From: Arthrobacter sp. CJ23
Lineage (GTDB): Bacteria; Actinomycetota; Actinomycetes; Actinomycetales; Micrococcaceae
Direction: 5' to 3'
DNA length: 64,000 bases
Assembly (NCBI RefSeq): GCF_024741795.1
Contig: NZ_CP102950.1
Location: 4,092,001 to 4,156,000, forward strand
The stretch's first letter is position 1, and the number at the start of each line of letters is the position of its first letter. Shown piece by piece: positions 35,456 through 44,527 of this stretch. The notes beneath the pieces were generated by a model. It saw nothing but the letters and a program-made list of their open reading frames with translations, ran no database searches and had not been told where the DNA came from. Position numbers and translations under genes: made by a program.

Positions 35456-36688
35456 ATGAAAAGATCAACCATGCGTCCGATGCAGCACTCCAGCAAACTC
35501 CAGAACGTCCGCTATGAACTCCGCGGTCCCATCCTCCAGGCGGCCAAGGCCATGGAGGCCGAGGGGCACCGGATCCTGAAGATGAACCTCGGGGACACGG
35601 CACCGTTCGGGCTGGAGGCGCCGGAGTCCGTGGTGGTGGACATGATCCACCACCTGCGCGGCGCCCAGGGATACAGCGATTCCAAGGGCATCTTCTCCGC
35701 CCGGACGGCCATCTCGCAGTACTACCAGACGCGCGGCCTGATGAATATCGGCGTCGAGGATGTGTTCATCGGCAACGGCGTCAGCGAGCTGATCTCCATG
35801 ACGCTGCAGGCGTTCATGGAAAACGGCGACGAGATCCTCATCCCGGCCCCGGACTACCCGCTGTGGACGGCGGCGGTCACCCTCACCGGTGGCAACGCCG
35901 TGCACTACCTCTGCAATGAGGACGAGAACTGGTGGCCGGACATGGCCGACGTCGAGGCCAAGATCACCAAGCGCACCCGCGGCATCGTCATCATCAACCC
36001 GAACAACCCCACGGGCGCCGTTTACCCGCGGCACATCCTGGAGCAGTTCGCCGCGCTCGCCCGCAAGCACAACCTGGTGCTGTTCTCGGACGAGATCTAC
36101 GAGAAGATCCGCTACGTCGATGCCCCGCACATCCACACGGCCGCGGTGGCGGACGACATCTGCGTGCTGACGTTCAGCGGCCTGTCCAAGGCCTACCGCA
36201 TGCCCGGCTACCGGGCCGGCTGGGTGGCCGTTACGGGTCCGCTCGCGGCGACGGCGGCCTACCGGGAGTCCCTGGAGCTGCTGGCGTCGCTGCGGCTCTG
36301 CGCCAACGTCCCCGCTCAGCATGCCATCCAGACCTGCCTGGGCGGCTACCAGAGCATCGAAGAACTCATCCGGCCCGGCGGCAGGCTGCGCAACCAGCGG
36401 GACCTCGCGTGGAAGCTGCTCACCGCCATCCCCGGCGTGAGCTGCGTTCCGGCGGCCGGTGCCATGTACCTGTTTCCGCGGCTGGACCCGGAGGTCTACC
36501 CGATCGCCAGCGACGAGAAGTTCGTCGTGGAGCTGCTGCAGGAACAGAAAATCCTGGTGTCGCACGGCACCGCGTTCAACTGGCCCACGCCGGACCACTT
36601 CCGTTTCGTGATCCTGCCGGCCGTGGAGGACATTGAGGAAGCCGTGCGCAGGATCGCCATGTTCCTGGCGGCGTACCGGAACCGCTGA
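35456..36688 (+). CDS. Class I/II aminotransferase, AlaA-like (alanine/pyruvate)
   Basis: This 410-residue PLP enzyme is similar to glutamate-pyruvate aminotransferase AlaA: the N-terminal NVRYELRGPILQAAKAMEAEG, then IINPNNPTGAVY near residue 180, SDEIYEKI, and the PLP lysine in TFSGLSKAYRMPGYRAGW near 240. It would move an amino group between alanine/pyruvate and glutamate/2-oxoglutarate. ATG 35456 follows GAGGAG. It is monocistronic: the upstream operon ends 70 bases before and the downstream gene is convergent. Substrate by similarity only. Confidence 0.85.
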   Translation: MKRSTMRPMQHSSKLQNVRYELRGPILQAAKAMEAEGHRILKMNLGDTAPFGLEAPESVVVDMIHHLRGAQGYSDSKGIFSARTAISQYYQTRGLMNIGVEDVFIGNGVSELISMTLQAFMENGDEILIPAPDYPLWTAAVTLTGGNAVHYLCNEDENWWPDMADVEAKITKRTRGIVIINPNNPTGAVYPRHILEQFAALARKHNLVLFSDEIYEKIRYVDAPHIHTAAVADDICVLTFSGLSKAYRMPGYRAGWVAVTGPLAATAAYRESLELLASLRLCANVPAQHAIQTCLGGYQSIEELIRPGGRLRNQRDLAWKLLTAIPGVSCVPAAGAMYLFPRLDPEVYPIASDEKFVVELLQEQKILVSHGTAFNWPTPDHFRFVILPAVEDIEEAVRRIAMFLAAYRNR

Positions 36689-36711
36689 GCGCGGCCTCCC
36701 TGGACCACCCG

Positions 36712-39297
36712 TCAGCTAGCCGTCCGGCTGCCTCGGCGCCGCCACCAGCGCTCCACGGCCCCCATGACGCGCGTGGCAAGGGCCCAGTAGCCGACGCCGA
36801 CCGCCAAGGAAACAGCGACGGCCACGCCCTTTCCTGCTTGCTCGAACAACGGATAGACGAGCCAGTGCGTGACGTAGGCGTAGAGCGAAGAACTGGCCAG
36901 TACGGCCACTAGCTTGTGCAGTCTCCGCGGTACCAGCAGGGTCGGCACCCAGACAAGCACCAGGAAGCCGGCCAGGATGGTGGCGTTGCGGTATTCGTCG
37001 TCGAAGAGCCCCGGGATGGCCAGGAATGCCAGAGCCGTGACGACGGCCCGATGCCACAGGGTTGCAGAGGCAGCCGCCGCCCAGCCCAGTGCGAATAGCC
37101 ACAGAACAGGGCCCTGCCCCGGAAACGGAAGGTCCACAACATGGAAACGGACCAGCAGGTCGGCGGCCACGAGGGCGAGCGGGAAGGCCCACGGCCACCT
37201 TCGCTGGGCACGGTCCACGGCGGGTATGGCCAAGAGGGCCGCGACGCCGATCAGAATGTGGACCAGCACCTCCACGAACCAGAAGCGGGAGAAGTCGCTC
37301 CACCCCGGCGGACCGAGGACGGCGTTCAGCAGGAATACATTGGCCCAGCTGTAGGTATCGGTCACAGCGAACGCAAAGCCGATCACGGCGACGCTTGGCA
37401 CGACGATCCGGGCGAGCGTCCGCACGTGCCTCCGCAGCCGTTCCCGGCGCGCTCCAGACAATTGGAAGCGGGCGAAGTTGTAGCCGGCGAGGGCCATCAG
37501 CACGTGTGCCGTGCCCTCCCATGAAAACCACCCGATGTGCGTGGAAATGATGAAAACGATGGAAACGGCCCGCAGCACGATTCCGGCCTCCATCGGCGCC
37601 AGCAGCCGGCGGCGCCACGACCGGAACCGGCCGCCGGCACGGCCATCCGAAAAGCCTCCGGGAACGTCTCCAGTGGGGCCGCCCCGCACGGTACGGGGAA
37701 CCAGCTCGGCGACCGGCATGAGATGCCAGCCAGCCGGAACCTCCCCGAGGAAGCGCTCCAGCCGGACCGAGGCAGCAACATAGGACAGCGAGTCGCCGCC
37801 CAAGGAAACAAAGGTATCGGAATCCTGAACGTCTTCCCGCTCCAGGACATCGGCGAAAATCCGCCGGGCATCATCGCATTGAGAGCCAGCGGCGGAGCCG
37901 GGCGTACCGCCGTCGTCGTCACGTTCGGCGTGCAGGTCCAGGACGGCCGGGTAATCCGGCTTTCCGTTGCCCAGGCGCGGGATCGCCTGCACACCGTGAA
38001 GCTGGACCGCGGCACGCGGAAGGCCGAGGTCCTGCGCAAGTGTCTTGGCAAGCAAGGAAAGGTCGTGGGTGCCTTCAACCGCGGCCACAATGCGATCATC
38101 GGTGCCCGCCACGGCCCCGGACACGCCCAGCCCGTCCAGGAGCCGCTCCACCTGGCCCAGGTCCACGCGCAACCCGACGATTTTCACAAAGCGGCTGCGC
38201 CGCCCCACTATTTCATAGAGCCCGTCGTCGGTGCGCCGCGCAAGATCTCCGGTGTGGAGTTCTTCCACGACGCGCCCCAGTGCCAGGTCTTCGGGCCGCT
38301 CGGCATAACCAAGCATCACGTTGGGCCCGGAGTAGACGAGTTCGCAGTCATCCAGGCCAGGAACCGGTTCAAGCCGGAACTCGCCACCGGGAACCGGAAC
38401 GCCAATGGCCTGCGGATGCTCGGACGCCAGGTCCGGAGGCAGGTAGGCCATCCGGGCGGTGGCTTCCGTCTGCCCGTACATGACGAACAGGTCCCAGCCA
38501 CGACGGGTTCCCAATTCCGCATACGAACGCACGCGCTCGGGATCCAGGCGGCCGCCCGCTTGCGTGATGTACCGCAGGCTCGGCAGCTCCATGTCCGCAA
38601 ACCTCGCGCGTCCCAGGAGCTCGAAGGTGTATGGCACGGCCGCGAAGGAAGTCACTTCTTGTGCACGTACGAGGTCCCAAAAGCACGGATCCACTACTGA
38701 CAGATCCGTAAGGGCGAGCGAGGCACCTACCGACAGGTGGCTGTTGACGACCGACATCCCGTAGCAGTAGGACAGTGGAAGTGTGGTGGCCGCCGTATCC
38801 TCGGGACGCAAATGCAGGTACTGGGCTATTGCGGCCGCGTTGGCCTGGATGCCGTCAGCGGAGAGGCGCACGAGTTTTGGTGAGCCCGTTGACCCTGATG
38901 TACTCACGAGCATCGCCAGTTCGGGATGCAGCTGGTGGCGGGTCCCTTCGCGCCGGCAGTCCATCACAGCATTACCGTCCGCAAGGCGGACAACGACGTC
39001 GGGATCGTAGGCGGCAACAAGGGCTGCGGAGGCCGGGCTTCCCCCCGGAGGCAGGATCAGCAAGGGATGCCCTGCCGCCAGCGCTGCCAGGTACACCCGT
39101 AGGGACGGCAGGGTGTTGTCCGCCTCCAGTGCTACGAGCCGGCGAACAGGCCCCAGGGAACGGGCAATGGATTCCACCTGGCCAGCAAGCTCGCGATAGC
39201 TCGCTGAACCACCGTTGAAGCGAATTGCGGTCCGGCCTCCGAACCTCGCCAGATCGGTGGCGAAGGAAATACCGGCCAAGTCTGGCTGTATGGTCAC
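36712..39297 (-). CDS. Adenylation-carrier-acyltransferase-3 fusion under iron-box control
   Basis: This 861-residue fusion has an adenylation domain at 1-450: LVSTSGSTGSPK near 130, MYGQTEATARMAYL near 275, HTGDLARRTDDG near 350 and LGNGKPDY near 445. A carrier domain with the phosphopantetheine serine in LGGDSLSY lies near 495-505. From about 570 comes a multi-helix acyltransferase-3 domain with the R-x10-H motif in RAVSIVFIISTHIGW. It probably activates a small acid, loads it on the carrier and transfers it across or at the membrane. The upstream iron box suggests a siderophore or iron-stress role. Substrate unknown. Confidence 0.82.
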   Translation of the reverse strand: MTIQPDLAGISFATDLARFGGRTAIRFNGGSASYRELAGQVESIARSLGPVRRLVALEADNTLPSLRVYLAALAAGHPLLILPPGGSPASAALVAAYDPDVVVRLADGNAVMDCRREGTRHQLHPELAMLVSTSGSTGSPKLVRLSADGIQANAAAIAQYLHLRPEDTAATTLPLSYCYGMSVVNSHLSVGASLALTDLSVVDPCFWDLVRAQEVTSFAAVPYTFELLGRARFADMELPSLRYITQAGGRLDPERVRSYAELGTRRGWDLFVMYGQTEATARMAYLPPDLASEHPQAIGVPVPGGEFRLEPVPGLDDCELVYSGPNVMLGYAERPEDLALGRVVEELHTGDLARRTDDGLYEIVGRRSRFVKIVGLRVDLGQVERLLDGLGVSGAVAGTDDRIVAAVEGTHDLSLLAKTLAQDLGLPRAAVQLHGVQAIPRLGNGKPDYPAVLDLHAERDDDGGTPGSAAGSQCDDARRIFADVLEREDVQDSDTFVSLGGDSLSYVAASVRLERFLGEVPAGWHLMPVAELVPRTVRGGPTGDVPGGFSDGRAGGRFRSWRRRLLAPMEAGIVLRAVSIVFIISTHIGWFSWEGTAHVLMALAGYNFARFQLSGARRERLRRHVRTLARIVVPSVAVIGFAFAVTDTYSWANVFLLNAVLGPPGWSDFSRFWFVEVLVHILIGVAALLAIPAVDRAQRRWPWAFPLALVAADLLVRFHVVDLPFPGQGPVLWLFALGWAAAASATLWHRAVVTALAFLAIPGLFDDEYRNATILAGFLVLVWVPTLLVPRRLHKLVAVLASSSLYAYVTHWLVYPLFEQAGKGVAVAVSLAVGVGYWALATRVMGAVERWWRRRGSRTAS

Positions 39298-39304
39298 CGC
39301 CTCA

Positions 39305-39334
39305 ACGATAGAAGGTAAAGCTAACCTAACTCAA
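39305..39334 (-). promoter_or_regulatory. Promoter with IdeR/DmdR-type iron box
   Basis: On the minus strand TTGAGT (39334-39329) and TATCGT (39310-39305) are 18 bases apart. The spacer holds a 19-base element at 39311-39329 that matches the palindromic iron-box consensus TTAGGTTAGGCTAACCTAA at 15 positions. An iron-loaded repressor bound there would shut off the downstream fusion gene. Confidence 0.72.
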
Positions 39335-39366
39335 ATTCGTGACGCACCTCGGCACATCGTCCATGC

Positions 39367-39414
39367 TGAAGGCCTCCCTCCGGACAGTTGAACTGGTCCG
39401 GGGGGAGGCCTTCA
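39367..39414. terminator. Strong hairpin after the aldo/keto reductase gene
   Basis: Nineteen-base arms (39367-39385 and 39396-39414, one mismatch) enclose a ten-base loop. It lies just after the stop of the reductase on the minus strand and before the iron-box promoter, separating the two units. Confidence 0.75.
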
Positions 39415-39433
39415 GCCAATGGCGGCCTTTCGC

Positions 39434-40435
39434 TCAGGGGCGGGTCAGAAAGGATTCGACCTTGCCGGGGTCCCGTTCGATGACGGACTCCAGGACGGTG
39501 TCGATCCGGTCCATGAGATCCGCCTCCAGCTTCACGCCCACCGCGGTGGCATTGTCCACCAGCTGTTCCGGACGCGAGGCCCCCACGATGGCGGCGGAGA
39601 CGTTGCTGTTCTGCAGCACCCAGGCCAGCGCGAGGGCCGCCATGGACAGGCCCGCTTCCGCCGCAAGGGGCTTGAGCTGCTGGACTCGGGTCAGGACGTC
39701 GTCGCTGAGGTAGCGGTGGTCGGTTTTGAGCTCGCCGTTGTCGGTGGTGAACCGGGAGTCGGCCGGACCGGCCTGGCCTGGCACGTATTTGCCGGTGAGC
39801 ACGCCCTGGGCCATGGGGGACCAGCAGATCTGGCCAAGTCCCAGCTCCTCGCTGACGGGAACGATTTCTTCCTCGATGACGCGCCACAGCATGGAGTACT
39901 GCGGCTGGTTGGAGATCAGGTGGATGCCCAGTTCCTTGGCCAGCTTGGCGCCGGCACGGATTTCGTCCGCCGTCCATTCGGATACACCGATATAGAGTGC
40001 CTTGCCGGCACGGACAATGTCCGCGAAAGCCTGCATGGTTTCTTCGAGCGGGGTTTCATAGTCGTAGCGGTGGGCCTGGTAGAGGTCCACGTAGTCCGTC
40101 TGGAGGCGGCGCAGGGAACCGTTGATGGACTCCATCACGTGCTTGCGGGACAGGCCGCGGTCGTTCTTCCCCGCCTGGCCGGTGGGGAAATAGACCTTGG
40201 TGAAGATCTCAAGGCCTTCGCGGCGGACGCCCTTGAGTGCTTCGCCGAGGGCGGTCTCGGCTTTGGTTGCGGCGTAGGCGTCGGCGGTGTCGAAGGTGGT
40301 GATGCCCAGGTCCAGGGCCTGGCGCACGCAGGCGGTTGCGGCCTCCTGGTTGATCTGCTCGCCGTGCGTGACCCAGTTGCCGTACGCAAGTTCACTGATG
40401 TACATGCCGGATGCGCCGAGTTTGCGGTATTCCAT
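39434..40435 (-). CDS. Aldo/keto reductase (Kv-beta/YajO-like)
   Basis: This 333-residue NADPH-dependent barrel enzyme starts MEYRKLGASGMYISELAYG. It carries the catalytic set in FDTADAYAATKAETALG (Asp and Tyr) and the YQAHRYDYETPLEETMQA histidine region, and the cofactor segment ASRPEQLVDNATAVGVKL near the end. It reduces carbonyls; substrate unknown. It is downstream of a LacI-family regulator by 25 bases on the same strand, so a sugar or sugar-derived carbonyl is plausible. GGAAGCAGCAC precedes ATG 40435. Confidence 0.85.
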   Translation of the reverse strand: MEYRKLGASGMYISELAYGNWVTHGEQINQEAATACVRQALDLGITTFDTADAYAATKAETALGEALKGVRREGLEIFTKVYFPTGQAGKNDRGLSRKHVMESINGSLRRLQTDYVDLYQAHRYDYETPLEETMQAFADIVRAGKALYIGVSEWTADEIRAGAKLAKELGIHLISNQPQYSMLWRVIEEEIVPVSEELGLGQICWSPMAQGVLTGKYVPGQAGPADSRFTTDNGELKTDHRYLSDDVLTRVQQLKPLAAEAGLSMAALALAWVLQNSNVSAAIVGASRPEQLVDNATAVGVKLEADLMDRIDTVLESVIERDPGKVESFLTRP

Positions 40436-40460
40436 GTGCTGCTTCCTTCGGGGTGGCTGA

Positions 40461-41510
40461 CTAATTGACGGTGTCGCGGTGGGACGTTTTGGTGCGCAGG
40501 GGCCGCGGGGGCGCGGTGCTGCCCCGGATGACCAGGGTGGCCGGGATGGTCAGGGCCGGGGGCGCAGAACCTGGGGAGCTGAGGGCCGCGAGCAGGAGCT
40601 GCGCCGCCTGGCTGCCTTGGTGGCTGACGGCATGGTCCATGGTGGTGAGATCCAGGAACTCGGCCAGTTCGTGGTTGTCGAATCCCACCACGGACATGTC
40701 CTCGGGAACACTGATCCCTGCTCTGCGGAGAGCGCGGAGGGCGCCAAAAGCCATTTCATCGGATGCCACAAACACCGCCGTCGGCGGGGTCGCGGAACAC
40801 AGCAGCTGTGCCATCGCCGCAGTGCCCCCGGCGATCGTGTTTTCCCCGAGGACCTCATCGTCAGGGGACGCAGACAGCCCGGCCTCGGCGAGGGCGTCCC
40901 GGTATCCGAGGAGCCGCTGGGCGGGCGGGACACCGCCCAAAGTGCTGCCGGCCACCTCCTGGATCCCGATGAAGGCGATCCGTTCGTGCCCCAGGTTCAG
41001 GAGATGACGAACGGCCGAGCGGCCAGCCCCCCTGTCCCGGACCTGGATCCCCGGGATGCCCGGCTGCGCGGAGCCCAGCATGGCCACAGGCAGCCCCTGG
41101 GCGCCCAGTTTGGCCAGCTCTTCAGGAGTTGCTTGCAATGCGAGAATGAGCACGCCGTCGGCCCGGCCCTGGAGCTTGGGCGCATCAAAAAACCGCTCCC
41201 GCGTTGCATCGTCCGCCAATTCGTACAGCAGGACGTCGTAGCCGGCCTCACGCAGGACGCCGCCCGCGGCGGCCAGGACCTGGCCAAAAAACCACTTGGA
41301 CAGGCTGGGGGTTAGAACTGCCACGGTTCCCGTCTTGCCGGTGGCAAGACGGGAACCGGCCAAGGACGGCACATATCCCAACTCACGGGCGATCCTTTGC
41401 ACGCGCTTGCGTGTTTCCACAGAGATGCCAGGGACGTCCCGGAGAGCGCGGGAGACCGTGGAAACCGAGACACCAGCGATCTCGGCAACCGTGCCCACAG
41501 AAGTCGTCAT
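40461..41510 (-). CDS. LacI-family transcriptional regulator
   Basis: This 349-residue regulator has an N-terminal LacI helix-turn-helix (TVAEIAGVSVSTVSRALRDVPG) with hinge helix, and a periplasmic-binding-protein-like effector domain (VAVLTPSLSKWFFGQVLAAA, then SVVGFDNHELAEFLDLTTMD). It is the first gene of a unit with the aldo/keto reductase. A perfect 18-base palindrome at 41540-41557 upstream is its likely autoregulatory operator. The ligand, presumably a sugar, is unknown. Confidence 0.88.
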   Translation of the reverse strand: MTTSVGTVAEIAGVSVSTVSRALRDVPGISVETRKRVQRIARELGYVPSLAGSRLATGKTGTVAVLTPSLSKWFFGQVLAAAGGVLREAGYDVLLYELADDATRERFFDAPKLQGRADGVLILALQATPEELAKLGAQGLPVAMLGSAQPGIPGIQVRDRGAGRSAVRHLLNLGHERIAFIGIQEVAGSTLGGVPPAQRLLGYRDALAEAGLSASPDDEVLGENTIAGGTAAMAQLLCSATPPTAVFVASDEMAFGALRALRRAGISVPEDMSVVGFDNHELAEFLDLTTMDHAVSHQGSQAAQLLLAALSSPGSAPPALTIPATLVIRGSTAPPRPLRTKTSHRDTVN

Positions 41511-41539
41511 GACACCAAGGTAGCCACTGCCACGTCATT

Positions 41540-41557
41540 TTCGCAAGCGCTTGCGAA
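41540..41557. promoter_or_regulatory. LacI-type operator
   Basis: TTCGCAAGC (41540-41548) is followed directly by its complement GCTTGCGAA (41549-41557), with the central CG step typical of LacI-family sites. It lies 30 bases upstream of the regulator start, between that gene and the oppositely placed stop of the membrane protein gene. Confidence 0.8.
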
Positions 41558-41575
41558 GCGGCCGGCGAACAGTGC

Positions 41576-42388
41576 CTAGTCCCCCGCGGACCCGCTCACG
41601 CGCAGGGCGTTGATGACGGCCGGAATGGACGTGATCAGCATGATCACGGCCCAGACGAGTGCCACCACCACCGTGATGAGCGCCCAGAACTGGTCGCCGA
41701 TGGACACCAGCGGGCCGGGCAGGAAGTCGTGGATCAAACCCAGGATGAGCTGCAGCAGCACCGAGACCAGGAGCAGGACCACCAGGCCGGTGACCTTCAG
41801 GAACTTGGGCTGGCTCAGGATCAGCAGCACCACGAACACGATCTTCAGCAGGAGCAGGAGTCCCAGAATCGCGGCCGCCTGTCCCGTCGGGAAGCTGCCC
41901 CACAGGGCCAGGTAGGCGATGGTCCCGAACGGGGCGGCCACGAACAGGCCGAACATCAGGAACAGCTTGGCCAGGGCCAGCAGGGCCGTGAAGAATGCCG
42001 CAAGGACCCACAGGAACGTCACGATCAGCGTGGTGATGCCCTGGACCCGCCCGTACGTGCGCAGATCGATGACCAGGCTCAGGCCAAGCATTACCACGGT
42101 GAACAGCAGCAGCCCGTCAAGGAACGCGAGGAAGCCGATGCCTGCGCCGGGCGGCGCGGCGTCGGCGCCTTGGGTGTTGAGGAAGACTTCCGGCGGGACA
42201 CCGAGCTTCCCGGCCTCGGCCAGCGAGACGGGCTCGACGGCGGTTCCGCCGAGCAGGAGGGACATGCCGATTTCGGCCAGCACCACGATGGCGAAGACAA
42301 TGACGGCCGCAATGAAGAACGGGCGGCGCAGTGCGTCCGGGGATGCTTCCCTGCCGAGACCTTCAGGAATTGACCACGCTGCGGCCAT
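41576..42388 (-). CDS. Multi-helix membrane protein of unknown function
   Basis: I do not recognise a specific family. The 270-residue product has a hydrophobic helix at about 25-47, an outside loop (VEPVSLAEAGKLGVPPEVFL) with possible ligand contacts, then about five more helices. Its start overlaps the 3' end of the amino-acid permease gene by 26 bases, so it is cotranscribed and probably coupled to it. A role linked to transport is possible but only by position. Confidence 0.6.
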   Translation of the reverse strand: MAAAWSIPEGLGREASPDALRRPFFIAAVIVFAIVVLAEIGMSLLLGGTAVEPVSLAEAGKLGVPPEVFLNTQGADAAPPGAGIGFLAFLDGLLLFTVVMLGLSLVIDLRTYGRVQGITTLIVTFLWVLAAFFTALLALAKLFLMFGLFVAAPFGTIAYLALWGSFPTGQAAAILGLLLLLKIVFVVLLILSQPKFLKVTGLVVLLLVSVLLQLILGLIHDFLPGPLVSIGDQFWALITVVVALVWAVIMLITSIPAVINALRVSGSAGD

Positions 42389-43658
42389 GGCTCAATTGTG
42401 GCAGAGCGGGTTTCAAATACAAGCGCCCGGCCCACACGGCGGCGGCTCCCAGACCGGCCGGCACCAGCAGCGCCCAGCCGCTGAACAGCAGCACCACCAC
42501 CATCACCACGGCGGCCACGATCACCCCGTACCAGGCGGGCGTCCCGCGCCGCAGCAGCCGTACCCCGGCGGCGAGGCCGAACGCGGTCACGGCAGTGAAG
42601 CAGGCCGAGGCCGCCCCGATCTGGAACTCCATGCTGAGCAGGCCCAGGGCCGCGGCGGCGAAGGACAGGGAGGTCATGGCCGCCAGACCCGCCAGGCTCA
42701 CGGACGGCACCTCGCCCGGTGCGGCGCCGCGCGCGAAAGCCCGCGGCAGCACGCCGTCGGACGCCAGACGGGCACCAAGCTTGCTGGCTCCCGCCACGAA
42801 AGTGTTGAGCGGGCCGAAGGTCAGCACGGCTGCCGCGACGGCGGTGACTGGCGCCGCCGCCGGGCCCAGCCCCTTGGCGAGCAGCTCGGCGACGGGCACG
42901 GAACTTCCTGCCAGGCCGGGTCCCAGCACGGCCACGCACGCTGCCACCAAGCCGATGTAGACCACGCCGACGACGACGAGCGTCAGCCAGGTGGCGCGCT
43001 TGAGGTCGCGTTCGGGATGCCGGAATTCGCCGGCGAGGTGGGTCACGGCTTCCCAGCCGGCGAAGCAGAAGAACAGGAGGCTCGCCGCCCCACCCACCGC
43101 CCAGTAGCCGTTCGGAGCGAAGGGGACGAAATTCTCCGCGCGCCCGTACGGCGCGGACACTGCGACGGCCGCCGCCAGCAGCGCCACGAGAAGGACCATG
43201 AGGAGCAGCTGGAGCCTGCTGGAGATGTGGATGCCGACGGCGTTGCTCGCGAAGCCTGCGGCGAGGATCAGCCCGGCCGCGATGAGCGCCGTCTCCCGGC
43301 CGCCGCCCATGGCGTGGGCGATGTATTCGCCGCCGATCACAGCCGTCGCGGGCGCCCCAAAGGGGATGGCGAAGTAGAAGAGGTAGCCGGCCACCACCGA
43401 GGCGCGGCGTCCGAAGGCCCGGGTCACGAACGTCGCGATGCCGCCGGCGTCGGGCTGTTGGCGGCTCATTTCAGCGAAGCTGAACGCCACCGGGGTGCAG
43501 AAGACCAGCAGCAGCGCCCAGGCCAGGAGCGATGCCGGACCGGCGGCCTGCGCGGCGATGGCCGGAAGCACCAGCACCCCGGATCCGAGAATTGCTCCGA
43601 CGTAGATCCCGGTCGCCCGGAACAAACCCAGGCCCGGTTTACTGATTGCTTCGCTCAC
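42363..43658 (-). CDS. APC-family amino-acid permease (YjeH-like)
   Basis: This 431-residue permease has about 12 helices and the APC start GLFRATGIYVGAILGSGVLVLPAIAA, with the unwound helix-1 motif GSG. The helix-6 region (LLFFCFAGWEAVTHLAGEFRHP) carries the FAGWE signature of YjeH-like exporters of hydrophobic amino acids. It could export or import such amino acids. It leads a two-gene unit with the unknown membrane protein; a LysE-type exporter follows upstream on the same strand 105 bases away. Confidence 0.8.
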   Translation of the reverse strand: MSEAISKPGLGLFRATGIYVGAILGSGVLVLPAIAAQAAGPASLLAWALLLVFCTPVAFSFAEMSRQQPDAGGIATFVTRAFGRRASVVAGYLFYFAIPFGAPATAVIGGEYIAHAMGGGRETALIAAGLILAAGFASNAVGIHISSRLQLLLMVLLVALLAAAVAVSAPYGRAENFVPFAPNGYWAVGGAASLLFFCFAGWEAVTHLAGEFRHPERDLKRATWLTLVVVGVVYIGLVAACVAVLGPGLAGSSVPVAELLAKGLGPAAAPVTAVAAAVLTFGPLNTFVAGASKLGARLASDGVLPRAFARGAAPGEVPSVSLAGLAAMTSLSFAAAALGLLSMEFQIGAASACFTAVTAFGLAAGVRLLRRGTPAWYGVIVAAVVMVVVLLFSGWALLVPAGLGAAAVWAGRLYLKPALPQLSHGRSVVNS

Positions 43659-43763
43659 CCTTCAACTGAACACCGTGCGGCGTCCGGGCGGCAGCAGCGA
43701 AACCGCCGGATGGCGGCGATATCCTGCCGAATCTTCGGGGCCGCTCCGCCCGCCCGGAACCAG

Positions 43764-44405
43764 TTAGCTGCTGGCGCCGGAAGCCACCACCCCGAGTCCC
43801 AGGGCCGCGATGATCCCGCTGCTGGTGCGCTCGACGACGGTGCTCACTTTGGGGCGCTTCAACCACCGCATCGCCTTGAACGCGACGACGGCCACGATCG
43901 AGAGGTACGCGAACGCAATCACCGCCACCACGACGCCGAGGATGAGGGACGTGCCCATCGTGTCGCCGCCGTGCGGGATGAACTGCGGCACCACGGCGAG
44001 GTAGAACAGGCCCACCTTGGGGTTGAGCAGCGTGGACAGCGCCCCGGCCCCCAACGCGGAAAGCCTGCTGTACGGAAGCGGCGTATCCGGACCGGTGCCG
44101 TCGATGCCGGCTTTGGCGGCCTTCCGGGACTTGATGAACGAGGAAATGCCGAGGTACAGCAAGTACAGGCCGCCCGCGATCTTGAGCCAGCGGAACAGTT
44201 CAGCGGACTGTTCCAGGAGCGCGGCCAGGCCGATGCCTACCAGGGCGGCCCACACGATGGCGGCGCCGGCCGAACCCGCGGCCGCGGCAATTCCCGCACT
44301 GGGCCGGTTCAACGCGATGCGCAGCACCAGGAACGTGTCCGGACCGGGGGTCACGGACAGGATGAGGCAGAGTCCGGCGAAGGCAATCAAGGAAGCAAGA
44401 GTCAC
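43764..44405 (-). CDS. LysE/RhtB-family amino-acid exporter
   Basis: This 213-residue exporter has about six helices and the family N-terminus LIAFAGLCLILSVTPGPDTFLVLRIALN with the TPGP motif. The central segment LSTLLNPKVGLFYLAVVPQF (NPKV) is also diagnostic. LysE/RhtB proteins export amino acids or their analogues by proton exchange. It is divergent from a methyltransferase gene, sharing about 120 bases of upstream DNA. A second LysE homologue lies at 49068-49694. Confidence 0.88.
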   Translation of the reverse strand: MTLASLIAFAGLCLILSVTPGPDTFLVLRIALNRPSAGIAAAAGSAGAAIVWAALVGIGLAALLEQSAELFRWLKIAGGLYLLYLGISSFIKSRKAAKAGIDGTGPDTPLPYSRLSALGAGALSTLLNPKVGLFYLAVVPQFIPHGGDTMGTSLILGVVVAVIAFAYLSIVAVVAFKAMRWLKRPKVSTVVERTSSGIIAALGLGVVASGASS

Positions 44406-44515
44406 AGCTCCGATTATCCGGTACGGCTGCGGCTCCCGGAAAGCGCCCGATTTCCGTCAAAGGACCGGGCTCCATCTTTGGAGGCAGGATCCGCCAAAAT
44501 CCGACGCCCTGGGGG

Positions 44516-44521
44516 TAGCGT
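44516..44521 (+). promoter_or_regulatory. -10 element of a probable leaderless methyltransferase transcript
   Basis: TAGCGT ends six bases before ATG 44528 and no ribosome site is present. This matches the TAGGCT-N6-ATG pattern seen elsewhere in the window. Confidence 0.45.
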
Positions 44522-44527
44522 TTCCCT

